Both the position numbers and the translations under genes were made by a program. Positions 29,521 to 37,504 of a stretch of 64,000 nt of DNA are shown in pieces (the stretch's first letter is position 1; the number at the start of each line of letters is the position of its first letter). Source of the stretch: Allobosea sp. (GTDB lineage Bacteria; Pseudomonadota; Alphaproteobacteria; Rhizobiales; Beijerinckiaceae); NCBI RefSeq assembly GCF_017308015.1, contig NZ_JAFKFW010000021.1, positions 1 through 64,000 on the forward strand, read 5' to 3'. A model generated the notes under the pieces. The model did no database searches, was not told the DNA's origin, and saw only the letters and a list, made by a program, of their open reading frames with translations.

Positions 29521-31722
29521 ATGCGCCAGCCCCTCGTCCTCGCGGCTCTCGCCGCTGTCCTGCTCAGCGGCACGGCCATGGCCGAGCCGCTTTTCAACCG
29601 GATCGCCACCTTCTCCGTGCCGCAGAACCTGCCGGCCGATCGCGATCCCGCCAAGAAGACCGTCTCCGAGATCATCGCCGCCAATGGCGACGGCACGCTG
29701 CTCGCCTATACCGATGCGGAGCAGAAGGCGCTGGGCATCATCGATATCGCCGATCCCGCCAATCCCAGGCCGGCCGGCTTCGTGCCGCTCGAAGGCGAAT
29801 CCACCTCGGTCACGATCCTCGGCGACAAGGCCTTCGTCGCAGTCGTCACCTCCGGCGACAATTTCAAGGAGCCGGCCGGCCATCTCGCCACGGTCGACCT
29901 CAAGACGAAGCAGGTTGTGGCCAAGTGCGATCTCGGCGGTCAGCCCGACTCGGTGACGCTGACCAAGGACAAGGGCAAGATCGTTATCGCCATAGAGAAC
30001 GAGCGTGACGAGAAGCTCAACAAGGGCGCGCTGCCGCAGCTTCCCGTCGGCAATCTCACCCTGATCGGCATCAAGGACGGCGCCATCGACTGCGCCACCC
30101 GCCAGGTCGTCGACATGACCGGGCTCGCCACCGTCGAGCCGACCGACCCCGAGCCGGAATTCGTCGATGCGAACCAGGACGGGCTCGTCGTGGTGACGCT
30201 GCAGGAGAACAACCACCTCGTCATCGTCGATTCGAAGACCGGCAAGGTCGTGACGCATTTCTCCGCCGGCTCGGTCGACCTGAAGAACATCGACAAGACC
30301 CGTGACGGCAGGATCAGCCCGACCGAGGAGCTGAAGGGCGTGGCGCGCGAGCCCGACGCGGTGCGCTGGCTCGACAATGACCGCTTCGTCACCGCCAACG
30401 AGGGCGACTGGAAGGGCGGCTCGCGCGGCTTCACGATCTTCCGCAAGGACGGCACGGTCGAATTCGATTCCGGCTCCGATGTCGACCATATCGCCATGCG
30501 GCTGGGCCATTATCCCGAGAAGCGCTCGGCCGCGAAGGGCAGCGAGCCCGAGGGCATCGAGGTCGCGACCTATGGCAATGACCGCCTGATCTTCGTCGGG
30601 CTGGAACGTGCCTCGCTGGTGCTGGTCTACAAGGACGAGGGTGCGGGCAAGGCGCCGCGCTTCCTCCAGGCCTTGCCGACCGGCATCGGCCCGGAAGGCC
30701 TGCTCGCGATCCCGCAGCGCGACCTCTTCGTTTCGGCCTCCGAGACCGATGTCGGCGAGAAGGGCGGCGCGCGTTCGGCAGTGATGGTCTATCGCCGCGC
30801 CGAGCAGGCGGCCGCCTATCCGACGATCCAGTCCGCCGACGAGAACGGCCTGCCGATCGGCTGGGGCGCACTGTCCGGCCTTGCCGCTGATCGGACAGTG
30901 CCCGACAAGCTTTTCTCCGTCACCGACAGCGCCTATACGCCCTCGCGCATCCTTGAGATCGACGCGGCCCAGAAGCCCGCGAAGATCACGGGCGCCATCA
31001 CCGTGACCAAGGACGGCAAGCCCGCTTCTTACGACCTCGAGGGCATCGCGACCCGCGAAGGCGGCGGCTTCTGGCTGGCCTCCGAGGGCAATCCCGAGAA
31101 GAAGGATGCGCCGCTCGCCGACAAGCTGCTGCGTGTCTCGGCCAAGGGCGAGGTCGAGGAGGAGATCGTCCTGCCGGAAGCGCTCGCCAGGCACGCGGTT
31201 CGCTTCGGCTTCGAGGGCGTGGCGGTGACCGGCACGGGTGCGGACGAGACCGTCTGGCTCGCTGTCCAGCGCGAGTGGAAGGACGATCCCAAGGGCAAGG
31301 CCAAGATCCTCTCCTACAAGCCGGCGAGCAAGGAATGGGGCGTGCTGCACTATCCGCTGTCGCAGCCGGCCGCGGGCTTCTGGATGGGCCTGTCGGAGCT
31401 GGTCTCCCTTGGCGACGACCGCTTCGCTGTCATCGAGCGCGACAACGGCTTCGGCGCCAAGGCGGTGAAGACGCTCCAGACCTTCTCGGTGAAGGGTCTG
31501 AAGCCTGCCGCGATCGGAGCGGCGGAGATCCCGACCGTGACGAAGACCCTGCTGCGCGACCTGACGCCCGACCTGATGAAGGCCGGCGGCTACGGTCTCG
31601 ACAAGGTCGAGGGCATGGCGGTCGACAAGGCCGGCAACCTCTTCGTCGTCACCGATAATGACGGCGTCGACGATTCCTCCGGCGAGACCCAGTTCTTCGC
31701 CTTCGGCCCGCTGCCGCGCTGA
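29521..31722 (+). CDS. Exported esterase-like phytase-domain protein
   Basis: 733 residues with a signal peptide (LVLAALAAVLLSGTAMA). The first 400 residues form a beta-propeller of YVTN/choice-of-anchor type (AYTDAEQKALGIIDIADPAN, VVTLQENNHLVIVD, VTANEGDWKGG). The C-terminal 300 residues match the esterase-like activity of phytase family (YDLEGIATREGGGFWLASEG, RFGFEGVAV, LVSLGDDRFAVIERDNGFG). It is probably periplasmic and Ca-dependent, with phosphate-ester or related substrates, but activity is unproven. It stands alone. Confidence 0.85.
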   Translation: MRQPLVLAALAAVLLSGTAMAEPLFNRIATFSVPQNLPADRDPAKKTVSEIIAANGDGTLLAYTDAEQKALGIIDIADPANPRPAGFVPLEGESTSVTILGDKAFVAVVTSGDNFKEPAGHLATVDLKTKQVVAKCDLGGQPDSVTLTKDKGKIVIAIENERDEKLNKGALPQLPVGNLTLIGIKDGAIDCATRQVVDMTGLATVEPTDPEPEFVDANQDGLVVVTLQENNHLVIVDSKTGKVVTHFSAGSVDLKNIDKTRDGRISPTEELKGVAREPDAVRWLDNDRFVTANEGDWKGGSRGFTIFRKDGTVEFDSGSDVDHIAMRLGHYPEKRSAAKGSEPEGIEVATYGNDRLIFVGLERASLVLVYKDEGAGKAPRFLQALPTGIGPEGLLAIPQRDLFVSASETDVGEKGGARSAVMVYRRAEQAAAYPTIQSADENGLPIGWGALSGLAADRTVPDKLFSVTDSAYTPSRILEIDAAQKPAKITGAITVTKDGKPASYDLEGIATREGGGFWLASEGNPEKKDAPLADKLLRVSAKGEVEEEIVLPEALARHAVRFGFEGVAVTGTGADETVWLAVQREWKDDPKGKAKILSYKPASKEWGVLHYPLSQPAAGFWMGLSELVSLGDDRFAVIERDNGFGAKAVKTLQTFSVKGLKPAAIGAAEIPTVTKTLLRDLTPDLMKAGGYGLDKVEGMAVDKAGNLFVVTDNDGVDDSSGETQFFAFGPLPR

Positions 31723-31730
31723 GCATCGCG

Positions 31731-31764
31731 CAAAAGAAAAGCCCCGGATGCGGTCCGCATCCGG
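31731..31764 (-). terminator. Rho-independent terminator of the metNIQ operon
   Basis: Read on the minus strand, a 10-bp stem CCGGATGCGG / CCGCATCCGG (31764-31744) is followed by GGGGC and then TTTTCTTTTG (31740-31731). The T-rich side faces leftward, so it serves metQ rather than the convergent phytase-like gene. A second weaker repeat (CCTGGCT / AGCCAGG) lies at about 31774-31799. Confidence 0.75.
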
Positions 31765-31811
31765 AGCAAGGCGCCTGGCTGTTTGACTGGAGAGCCAGGT
31801 GGGAGGAGTGG

Positions 31812-32609
31812 TTACCAGCCGGCGAGCACGGCGCCCTTGAAACGCTCGGCGATGAAGCTCTTGATCTCGGGGCTCTGATAGACATCGACCAGCGTCTTGA
31901 CCCAGGGCTTGTCCTTGTCGGCCGCGCGGACCGCGATCAGGTTGACATAGGGGCCCTTGGCATCTTCGCGCAGGATGGCGGAAGTCGGATCGATCTTGGC
32001 ATCGACGGCATAGTTGGTGTTGATCGCGGCAGCCGCGACATCGGCCAGCGAGCGCGGGGTCTGCGCGGCTTCCAGCTCGATGAGCTTGAACTTCTTCGGG
32101 TTGGCGGTGATGTCGGCGACCGTCGGCTTGAAGCCGACGCCGTCCTTCAGCTTGATCACGCCCTTGTCCTGCAGCAGCAGCAGGATGCGGCCGCCATTGG
32201 TCGGGTCGTTCGGGATGGCGATCGTGGCGCCGTCCGGGATCTCGGCCCAGCTCTTGTACTTCGTCGAGTAGATGCCGATCGGGAAGTTCACGGTCAGGCC
32301 GACCTTGACGATCTTGTAGCCGCGATCCTTCACCTGGTTGTCGAGATAGGGCTCGTGCTGGAAGGCGTTGGCATCGAGCTCGCCGGCGTCCAGCGCCTGG
32401 TTCGGCACGACATAATCGGAGAACTCGGTGATCTTGAGGTCGAGGCCCTTCTGCGCCGCGAGCGGCTTCACCTTCTCGAAGATCTCGGCATGCGGGCCGG
32501 GGGTGACGCCGATGCGGAGCACCTGGGCCTGGGCGAAGGCCGGGCCGGCCGCGAGGGCAAGCGAGAAGCCGGCGCCGATGGCAGCGCGGCGAGTGAAAGA
32601 GGCGGTCAT
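31812..32609 (-). CDS. metQ: Methionine ABC transporter substrate-binding protein MetQ (NLPA family)
   Basis: 265 residues. VLRIGVTPGPHAEIFEKV opens the NLPA fold, and NAFQHEPYLDNQVKDRGYKI (20 shown) and IAIPNDPTNGGRILLLLQDKG are family segments (first 20 residues IAIPNDPTNGGRILLLLQDK). The signal peptide is TRRAAIGAGFSLALAAGPAFA; it has a twin-arginine pair and no lipobox Cys, unlike lipoprotein MetQ of E. coli. The start at 32609 has AAAGGA about 10 bases upstream. Last gene of the operon, 40 bases after metI. Confidence 0.93.
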   Translation of the reverse strand: MTASFTRRAAIGAGFSLALAAGPAFAQAQVLRIGVTPGPHAEIFEKVKPLAAQKGLDLKITEFSDYVVPNQALDAGELDANAFQHEPYLDNQVKDRGYKIVKVGLTVNFPIGIYSTKYKSWAEIPDGATIAIPNDPTNGGRILLLLQDKGVIKLKDGVGFKPTVADITANPKKFKLIELEAAQTPRSLADVAAAAINTNYAVDAKIDPTSAILREDAKGPYVNLIAVRAADKDKPWVKTLVDVYQSPEIKSFIAERFKGAVLAGW

Positions 32610-32649
32610 GATGCGGTTTCCTTTGGTCTGAAGCGAATGGGATGAAGCG

Positions 32650-33315
32650 TCAGGCGTGACGCAGGCGCTTGTTGAGATGGCGGGCGAGCCGGTCACCGAT
32701 GCTTTGGACGAGCTGGACGAGGACGATGAGCACGGCGACGACCACCGCCATCACGTCCGGCATGAAACGCTGGTAGCCGTAGCGGATGCCGAGATCGCCG
32801 AGCCCGCCGCCGCCGACCGCGCCGACCATGGCCGAGAAGCCGATCAGGCTGACGAGCGCCAGCGTCAGGCCGAGCACGATCGCCGGCAGGGCCTCGGGCA
32901 CCAGCACCTTGCGCACGATCTGCACGGGTGTGGCGCCCATGGCGCGCGCGGCTTCGACCAGTCCCTGATCGACTTCGCGCACCGCGCCTTCGATCAGCCT
33001 TGCAATGAAGGGCGTGGAGGCGACGGTCAGCGGCACGATTGCAGCAGCCGTTCCGATCGAGGTCCCGGCGACCAGGCGCGTGAACGGGATGATCGCGACG
33101 ACGAGGATGATGAAGGGTGTCGATCGCGTGGCATTGACCAGCGTGCCGAGCAGGAGGTTGGCGGCAGGAGCCGCGAACAATTCGCCGCGCTTGCTGGTGG
33201 CGAGGAAGACGCCGAGCGGCAGGCCGAACAGCGTCCCGAGCCCGGCCGCGACCGCGACCATGGCCAGCGTGTCCAGCGTCGACTGGGCGATGAGGTTGAT
33301 CAGTTCAGGAGACAT
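32650..33315 (-). CDS. metI: Methionine ABC transporter permease MetI
   Basis: 221-residue inner-membrane protein with about five transmembrane segments. The cytoplasmic coupling loop is LVEAARAMGATPVQIVRKVLVPEA (shown part EAARAMGATPVQIVRKVL). NATRSTPFIILVVAIIPFTR is the family hallmark. Start 33315 overlaps the end of metN by 11 bases. It works with MetN (ATPase) and MetQ (binding protein) to import methionine. Confidence 0.95.
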   Translation of the reverse strand: MSPELINLIAQSTLDTLAMVAVAAGLGTLFGLPLGVFLATSKRGELFAAPAANLLLGTLVNATRSTPFIILVVAIIPFTRLVAGTSIGTAAAIVPLTVASTPFIARLIEGAVREVDQGLVEAARAMGATPVQIVRKVLVPEALPAIVLGLTLALVSLIGFSAMVGAVGGGGLGDLGIRYGYQRFMPDVMAVVVAVLIVLVQLVQSIGDRLARHLNKRLRHA

Positions 33316-34426
33316 GGCCGACGACCTCCGCCTTGAGTCCGAGGCTCTTCAGGGCGCCGAGCACGGCATCGCTTTCCGGTGCGCGCGAGGGCACCGAGAC
33401 GAGCAGGCTGCCGAAGGGCTGGCCGGCGATGGCGTCGATCCGCCCGGCCAGGATGTTGACGTCGACGCCGACGATGGCGCTCAGCCGGCTGATCACCGGG
33501 GCGGTGGCGTTCTCGCCGAGGAAGGTGATGCGCAGCACGATATTGTCGCCGGGACGTGCGTCCTTGCGGATGCGATGGGCGAGATGCTCGGGCACCTCGA
33601 CGCCGGTCACCGTCTCGACGAAGCTTGCCGTCGTCGGATGCTGCGGGTTGGTGAAGACATCGAAAGTCTCGCCCTGCTCGACGATGCGCCCGCCCTCGAT
33701 CACGGCGACCCGGTCGCAGATCTCCTTGATGACGGGGATCTCGTGCGTGATCAGCAGGATGGTGATGCCGAGCTCGCGGTTGACCTGCTTCAGCAGCGCG
33801 AGGATCGAGCGCGTCGTCTCGGGGTCGAGCGCTGAGGTCGCCTCGTCGCAGAGCAGTACCTTCGGATCGGTTGCGAGCGCGCGGGCAATGCCGACGCGCT
33901 GCTTCTGTCCGCCCGACAGCTCGGCCGGATAGCGCGCGCTCTTGTCGGAAAGGCCGACCAGCGCAAGAAGGCGCTCGACCTTCGCCGCGATTTCGGCCTT
34001 GCCGGCGCCCGCGATCTCCAGCGGCAGCGCGACATTGTCGAAGACCGTGCGCGACGAGAGCAGGTTGAAATGCTGGAAGATCATGCCGATCCGCCGGCGC
34101 TGCTGGCGCCAGCCGGATTCGCTGAGGCCCGTAACATCCGTGCCTTCGATCAGGATGCGGCCCTCGGTGGCACGCTCCAGCCCGTTGACGAGGCGGATCA
34201 GCGTTGACTTGCCGGCGCCGGAGCGCCCGATCACGCCGAGGATGGTGCCGGCGGGCACGTCGAGATCGATGCTGGCGAGCGCGGCGACCGGCTGCTGGCC
34301 GCGGCGGCCCGGATAAGTCTTGCCGACCTGCTCGAAGCGGATGGCCGGTTTGGGCAAGGCAAGGGGCAAGGGAACGGATGTTATTCCGGCATCGAGCGTG
34401 CCGGGTCTGACGGGGGCGTTCATCAT
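33305..34426 (-). CDS. metN: Methionine ABC transporter ATP-binding protein MetN
   Basis: 373 residues, about 30 longer than E. coli MetN because of an N-terminal extension. Walker A GRSGAGKST, signature LSGGQKQR and Walker B VLLCDEATSALD are intact. The C-terminal NIL domain (about 290-373) is where methionine binds to inhibit transport in characterised homologues. It starts with two ATGs (34426, 34423) right after the stop of the 57-residue gene, with GAGGA adjacent, so translation is probably coupled. Confidence 0.95.
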   Translation of the reverse strand: MMNAPVRPGTLDAGITSVPLPLALPKPAIRFEQVGKTYPGRRGQQPVAALASIDLDVPAGTILGVIGRSGAGKSTLIRLVNGLERATEGRILIEGTDVTGLSESGWRQQRRRIGMIFQHFNLLSSRTVFDNVALPLEIAGAGKAEIAAKVERLLALVGLSDKSARYPAELSGGQKQRVGIARALATDPKVLLCDEATSALDPETTRSILALLKQVNRELGITILLITHEIPVIKEICDRVAVIEGGRIVEQGETFDVFTNPQHPTTASFVETVTGVEVPEHLAHRIRKDARPGDNIVLRITFLGENATAPVISRLSAIVGVDVNILAGRIDAIAGQPFGSLLVSVPSRAPESDAVLGALKSLGLKAEVVGHVS

Positions 34427-34430
34427 GTCC

Positions 34431-34604
34431 TCAGAAATGCGTGTGGCAGGACCAGTGGGCGATGCCGAGCTGCTCGATGGTCACGTCATGGACCGAGCGG
34501 CGCTGGTCGTCCGCGGTCGCGGCGTCGAGCGGGTCGAAACTGGCGGGAACGGCCTCGGCGAACCAGTTCGCGATGCCGTTCCAGAGGGTGGAGAGGAGCC
34601 GCAT
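34431..34604 (-). CDS. 57-residue protein upstream of metN, unknown
   Basis: The frame starts ATG 34604 and ends TGA 34431-34433, only 4 bases before metN. It begins MRLLSTLWNGIANWFAEA and ends HWSCHTHF, with a Trp-rich amphipathic N-terminus and a C-terminal Cys/His cluster. It lies 7 bases after the 82-residue gene. The tight spacing and consistent direction support a real gene, but no family is recognised. A role in methionine uptake or its control is only suggested by position. Confidence 0.5.
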   Translation of the reverse strand: MRLLSTLWNGIANWFAEAVPASFDPLDAATADDQRRSVHDVTIEQLGIAHWSCHTHF

Positions 34605-34611
34605 CGCCGCC

Positions 34612-34860
34612 TCACGAAGCCAGCAGCAGAGGCGAGCGCCGCAGCGTGCGGGAGAGCCGGCGTGCGGCGGTCTCGGCGGCGCCGGGCGTCGCGAAGCGCT
34701 GGCCGTCCAGCGCCCGGAAGGCGGCGGAGGCCGAGACGAAGGTGAAGTCGCGCTCGTCGGAGCGGCGGCTCACGAGCCCGATCTGGGCCTCGCCGAGCTC
34801 GATGACATAGGCTTGCTGCGCCGGGCGGGCCCGGCCGGGAAGAGACTGAATCTGGGACAT
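34612..34860 (-). CDS. 82-residue protein upstream of metN, unknown
   Basis: Starts MSQIQSLPGRARPAQQA at 34860 with AAAGGCAG before the ATG. The middle YVIELGEAQIGLVSRRSDER and FTFVSASAAFRALDGQ look like a small alpha/beta fold, and the C-terminus is Arg-rich. It is the first full-length gene after the leader peptide and its hairpins and is followed tightly by the 57-residue gene and metNIQ. I recognise no domain. It is probably part of the methionine operon. Confidence 0.6.
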   Translation of the reverse strand: MSQIQSLPGRARPAQQAYVIELGEAQIGLVSRRSDERDFTFVSASAAFRALDGQRFATPGAAETAARRLSRTLRRSPLLLAS

Positions 34861-34866
34861 GAAACT

Positions 34867-34933
34867 GCCTTTCGCCGCTCGGGCGGCGTTCGTCGAAACG
34901 ATCGTTAGAGGATGGCCTTTCGGCCTCGCGATC
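34867..34933 (-). promoter_or_regulatory. Structured leader between leader peptide and first operon gene
   Basis: On the minus strand, a hairpin starts at the base after the leader stop: GATCG (34933-34929) pairs with CGATC (34904-34900), enclosing GAGG/CCTC and CC-GAAA-GG. A second hairpin CGCCGC-CCGA-GCGGCG follows, ending about 15 bases before the ATG at 34860. Neither is followed by a T run, so control at the ribosome site is more likely than termination. Structures are read by eye. Confidence 0.5.
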
Positions 34934-35002
34934 TCAGCGTCGACAGCGGCAGGACATTCGGCGGAAGCGGGTCTGGCTTCGGCTCGTTCCGGCAATGGTC
35001 AT
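34934..35002 (-). CDS. Cys-rich leader peptide of the methionine operon (22 residues)
   Basis: ATG 35002 is preceded by CGAGGAGACTGAC, one of the best ribosome sites in the window, and the frame ends TGA at 34934-34936. The peptide begins MTIAGTSRSQTRF and ends MSCRCRR, with five Arg and two Cys in the last nine codons. It is followed at once by a hairpin and by metNIQ. This is the layout of an attenuation leader in which Cys (or Arg) supply would control ribosome stalling. No other gene in the 412-base gap 34861-35272 is supported. Confidence 0.6.
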   Translation of the reverse strand: MTIAGTSRSQTRFRRMSCRCRR

Positions 35003-35118
35003 GTCAGTCTCCTCGATCTGGAGCCCACGACCCGGTCGTGGCGCTTTAGCGTTTGGTGACGCGGCGCAAGCTGCTGCTCAAATCTCCGCGGCTCCCCGAT
35101 CGCTCCGGGAACACCTGC

Positions 35119-35147
35119 AATCTGATCAAGATCGTCCTCTTTGTCAA
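35119..35147 (-). promoter_or_regulatory. Candidate sigma-70 promoter of the methionine operon
   Basis: On the minus strand TTGACA (35147-35142), 17 bases and CAGATT (35124-35119) form a strong -35 with a weak -10. Transcription would start near 35110, giving about 108 bases of leader before the leader peptide. That stretch includes the hairpin CCACGAC-CGG-GTCGTGG near 35024-35040. Confidence 0.45.
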
Positions 35148-35272
35148 CCGGTTCGTTCTTTTGAAGAAACGGGGCGGCAGAGAAGGATTTTCTCCGCGTG
35201 CTCTTTGCGCCTCGCCAAGGATGCGGCAATGCGCGGCTTGACGAAGCCGGGGAAGCGGGGCCATCTGCGGCC

Positions 35273-35650
35273 ATGCAGGCTCGCGCCGCCCTTCTCGATC
35301 GTCTTCGCCGCTCCGGGCTGGGTGCCTGGCTGGCGATGGCCTACGCGCTTTGCGTCATGGCTCTGGCGCTCGCGCCGGCGCCGGCCTTGGCGACGCTGAG
35401 CGGCCATGACGGCGTCGTGCTCTGCTCCGGCGCGCCGGTGCCGGATGACGGCCAGCAGGTCCCGCTTGGCGATCTCGCCCATTGCAAGGGCTGCCCGCTC
35501 AATCCCGTTCTCGCCGGCCCGCCGATCGAGGCCGCGCCGGCGCCGGGGCGGCTCGCCACGCGCCTGGCAGTGCCTGAGCTGCTGGCGGAAGGCTTGCCGC
35601 ATCGTTTCGCGGCCGGGCTTGCGCAATCGCGCGCGCCGCCGCTGGGCTGA
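35273..35650 (+). CDS. DUF2946-like small exported protein
   Basis: 125 residues. A hydrophobic segment AWLAMAYALCVMALALAPAPA near the N-terminus (residues 18-38, signal or anchor) is followed by HCKGCPL, the Cys-pair motif expected of DUF2946 proteins often found near copper genes. The start is uncertain: ATG 35273 lacks a good ribosome site, while an in-frame GTG at 35198 has AGAAGGA 8-10 bases upstream. It precedes a PCuAC copper chaperone by 110 bases, supporting a role in copper handling. Confidence 0.65.
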   Translation: MQARAALLDRLRRSGLGAWLAMAYALCVMALALAPAPALATLSGHDGVVLCSGAPVPDDGQQVPLGDLAHCKGCPLNPVLAGPPIEAAPAPGRLATRLAVPELLAEGLPHRFAAGLAQSRAPPLG

Positions 35651-35759
35651 AACCTCAGCCTGCCCACCTGCATCCAATTCCGGCCTGTCCGCTCTGCCAT
35701 GAGCGACGGCACCTCTTCACGAGGCTGCGCCAGCGGCCCGTTCGTTCAGGATATCCATC

Positions 35760-36239
35760 ATGAAGCTTTCCTATTCGCTCGCCGCCGTGGCTCTCGTGCT
35801 CTCGGCCGGCTTCGCAACGGCCCATGAGTTCAAGGCCGGCCCGCTCAAGATCGGCCATCCCTGGTCGCGTGCCACGCCGGCCGGCGCCAAGGTCGGCGGC
35901 GGCTATCTCTCGATCGAGAACACCGGCACGACCGTCGACCGTCTGGTCTCGGTTTCGGTGCCCTTCGCAGGCCGTTCCGAAATCCATGAAATGGCGGTCA
36001 AGGACGGCATCATGACGATGCGGCCCCTGGACAATGGCATCGAGCTGCCGGCCGGAACGAAGGTCGAGTTCAAGCCGGGCGGCTATCACATCATGTTCAT
36101 GGAGCTGAAGCAGCAGCTCAAGCAGGGCGAGATGATGAAGGGCACGCTGACCTTCGAGAAGGCCGGGACCGTCGATGTCGAGTTCAAGGTCGACGCAATC
36201 GCGGCCAAGGGCAGCGAGGGCGAGCACAAGGGGCACTGA
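35760..36239 (+). CDS. Copper chaperone PCuAC family protein
   Basis: 159 residues with a signal peptide ending near FATA-HEF. The metal site follows the Hx(n)M...HxM pattern: H in EIHEMAVKDGIMTM, then HIMFM, with VEFKPGGYH conserved. PCuAC delivers Cu(I) to the CuA centre of cytochrome oxidase in the periplasm. The His-rich C-terminus EGEHKGH is an extra metal-binding tail. AGGATATCC precedes the ATG. It pairs with the DUF2946-like gene. Confidence 0.92.
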   Translation: MKLSYSLAAVALVLSAGFATAHEFKAGPLKIGHPWSRATPAGAKVGGGYLSIENTGTTVDRLVSVSVPFAGRSEIHEMAVKDGIMTMRPLDNGIELPAGTKVEFKPGGYHIMFMELKQQLKQGEMMKGTLTFEKAGTVDVEFKVDAIAAKGSEGEHKGH

Positions 36240-36265
36240 GTGCCGCGCTGATTGCCGAAAAATCT

Positions 36266-36425
36266 GCGGGTAACCCCTCTCCTGTAAGGAGAGGGGCAGG
36301 GGTGAGGTGTCGGCCCCTGGACCAGTTGCGCTGGTCCTCACCGCAGCAGCGGTCAGGTCGCGCTCAAGCGTCCAACGGCCTACCCCTCACCCTGCCCTCT
36401 CCCTACGGGAGAGGGTTCCCCGCGC
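36266..36425. repeat. Nested inverted repeat of Rhizobiales intergenic type
   Basis: A 45-base arm (about 36270-36315) with its own hairpin CCCTCTCCT-GTA-AGGAGAGGG is mirrored about 62 bases later by an arm (36377-36421) with CCCTCTCCC-TAC-GGGAGAGGG. The arms share CAGGG(G)TGAGG(G)GT in inverted orientation. It fills most of the gap between the copper pair and the convergent DapA-like gene. It may act as a bidirectional terminator. Confidence 0.6.
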
Positions 36426-36446
36426 TTTTGTCGGCAGCGTTGGGCC

Positions 36447-37376
36447 TCAGATCTTCGCGCGCGGATCGCGCTTCGCGAGCCGCGACAGCAGATAATCGAC
36501 CTCGGCCCTGGCAGCGGCGCTGAGGACCGAGCCCGGCTTGCGCTGGGCGTCGTGGCTGAGGATGCCGCGCTTCATCATCGTGTACTTGCGCACGGCAAGG
36601 CCGACGCCCTGCTGCTGCTCGTAGCGCATCAGCGGCAGATGCGCGTCGAAGATGTCATGGGCCTCGTCGCGCTTGCCGGCCTTCTGCAGCCGCACCACGT
36701 CGATCAGCAGTTCCGGGAAGGCATAGCCGGTATTGGCGCCGTCGGCGCCGCGCTCCATCTCGAAATCGAGGAAGAGGCCGCCATTGCCGGTCACGATCGA
36801 GATCGGACGGAGCGAGCCTTCCTTCTGGAACTTGCGCAGCGTCGAGATCTTCTCGAGACCCGGCCAGTCCTCATGCTTCAGCATCACGCAGGACGGGTTG
36901 TCCATGACGATCTTGCGGATCACGGCGGGCGTCATAACCACCGAGAGCGTCAGCGGATAGTCCTGAATGACGAAGGGGATGTCGCTGCCGATCGCCTCGA
37001 CGGCCTGGGCGTAATAGCCGGTGATCTGGTCGTCGGTGCGCAGCGAGGGGGGCGGGGCGATCATCACGCCGCCGGCGCCGAGATCCATCGCCTGCCGGGC
37101 GAGCGAGCGCATCGCGGCGAAGCCGGGCGCCGAGACGCCGACGATGATCGGCTTGCCGCCCATCCGGGCGACGCAGCGCTTGACCAGCTCGACCGACTCA
37201 TCGGGCTCCAGCTTGGGCGCCTCGCCCATGATGCCGAGCACGGTGACACCGTCCGAGCCGATATCGTGATAAAACTGGAACAGCCGGTCTGCCGAGGCCC
37301 AGTCGACGCTGCCATCCGGGTTGAACGGGGTCGGCGCGATCGGGAAGACGCCGGAGGCGTCGGGGGTGAGGTGCAT
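36447..37376 (-). CDS. Dihydrodipicolinate synthase (DapA) family aldolase
   Basis: 309-residue class I aldolase-fold protein. GIMGEAPKL matches the family GxxGE phosphate/carboxylate-binding loop, QDYPLTLS holds the active Tyr, and MLKHED supplies the Schiff-base Lys (about residue 166). It is probably a 2-oxo-acid aldolase or dehydratase rather than biosynthetic DapA. ATG 37376 has AAGGA 8 bases upstream; longer in-frame starts run through the hairpin element at 37397-37442. The next gene upstream is an FAH-family hydrolase, and together they suggest catabolism of a sugar acid or aromatic. Confidence 0.87.
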   Translation of the reverse strand: MHLTPDASGVFPIAPTPFNPDGSVDWASADRLFQFYHDIGSDGVTVLGIMGEAPKLEPDESVELVKRCVARMGGKPIIVGVSAPGFAAMRSLARQAMDLGAGGVMIAPPPSLRTDDQITGYYAQAVEAIGSDIPFVIQDYPLTLSVVMTPAVIRKIVMDNPSCVMLKHEDWPGLEKISTLRKFQKEGSLRPISIVTGNGGLFLDFEMERGADGANTGYAFPELLIDVVRLQKAGKRDEAHDIFDAHLPLMRYEQQQGVGLAVRKYTMMKRGILSHDAQRKPGSVLSAAARAEVDYLLSRLAKRDPRAKI

Positions 37377-37396
37377 GATGCGGTCCTTGTCCTGGA

Positions 37397-37442
37397 GCAT
37401 CGGCCCGAAAAGTGGGGTGCAATTTTCGGAAGAAGCCGATGC
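37397..37442. repeat. Hairpin element A, 20 bases before the DapA-like start
   Basis: Outer arms GCATCGG / CCGATGC enclose inner arms CCGAAAA / TTTTCGG. It is the same 45-base family as the element at 38214-38258, in the same orientation. It lies 20-21 bases upstream of ATG 37376, in the 5' leader. Confidence 0.75.
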
Positions 37443-37504
37443 AGAATCAAAAACCGGGAACATCGGACCGAATGATATCCAGTCCCGTGTTCCCGGTTAT
37501 CGGG

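Noticed and set aside
34861..35060. SAM riboswitch in the methionine operon leader
   Set aside because: I looked for SAM-II and similar cores and found none. The leader peptide and hairpins explain the region better.
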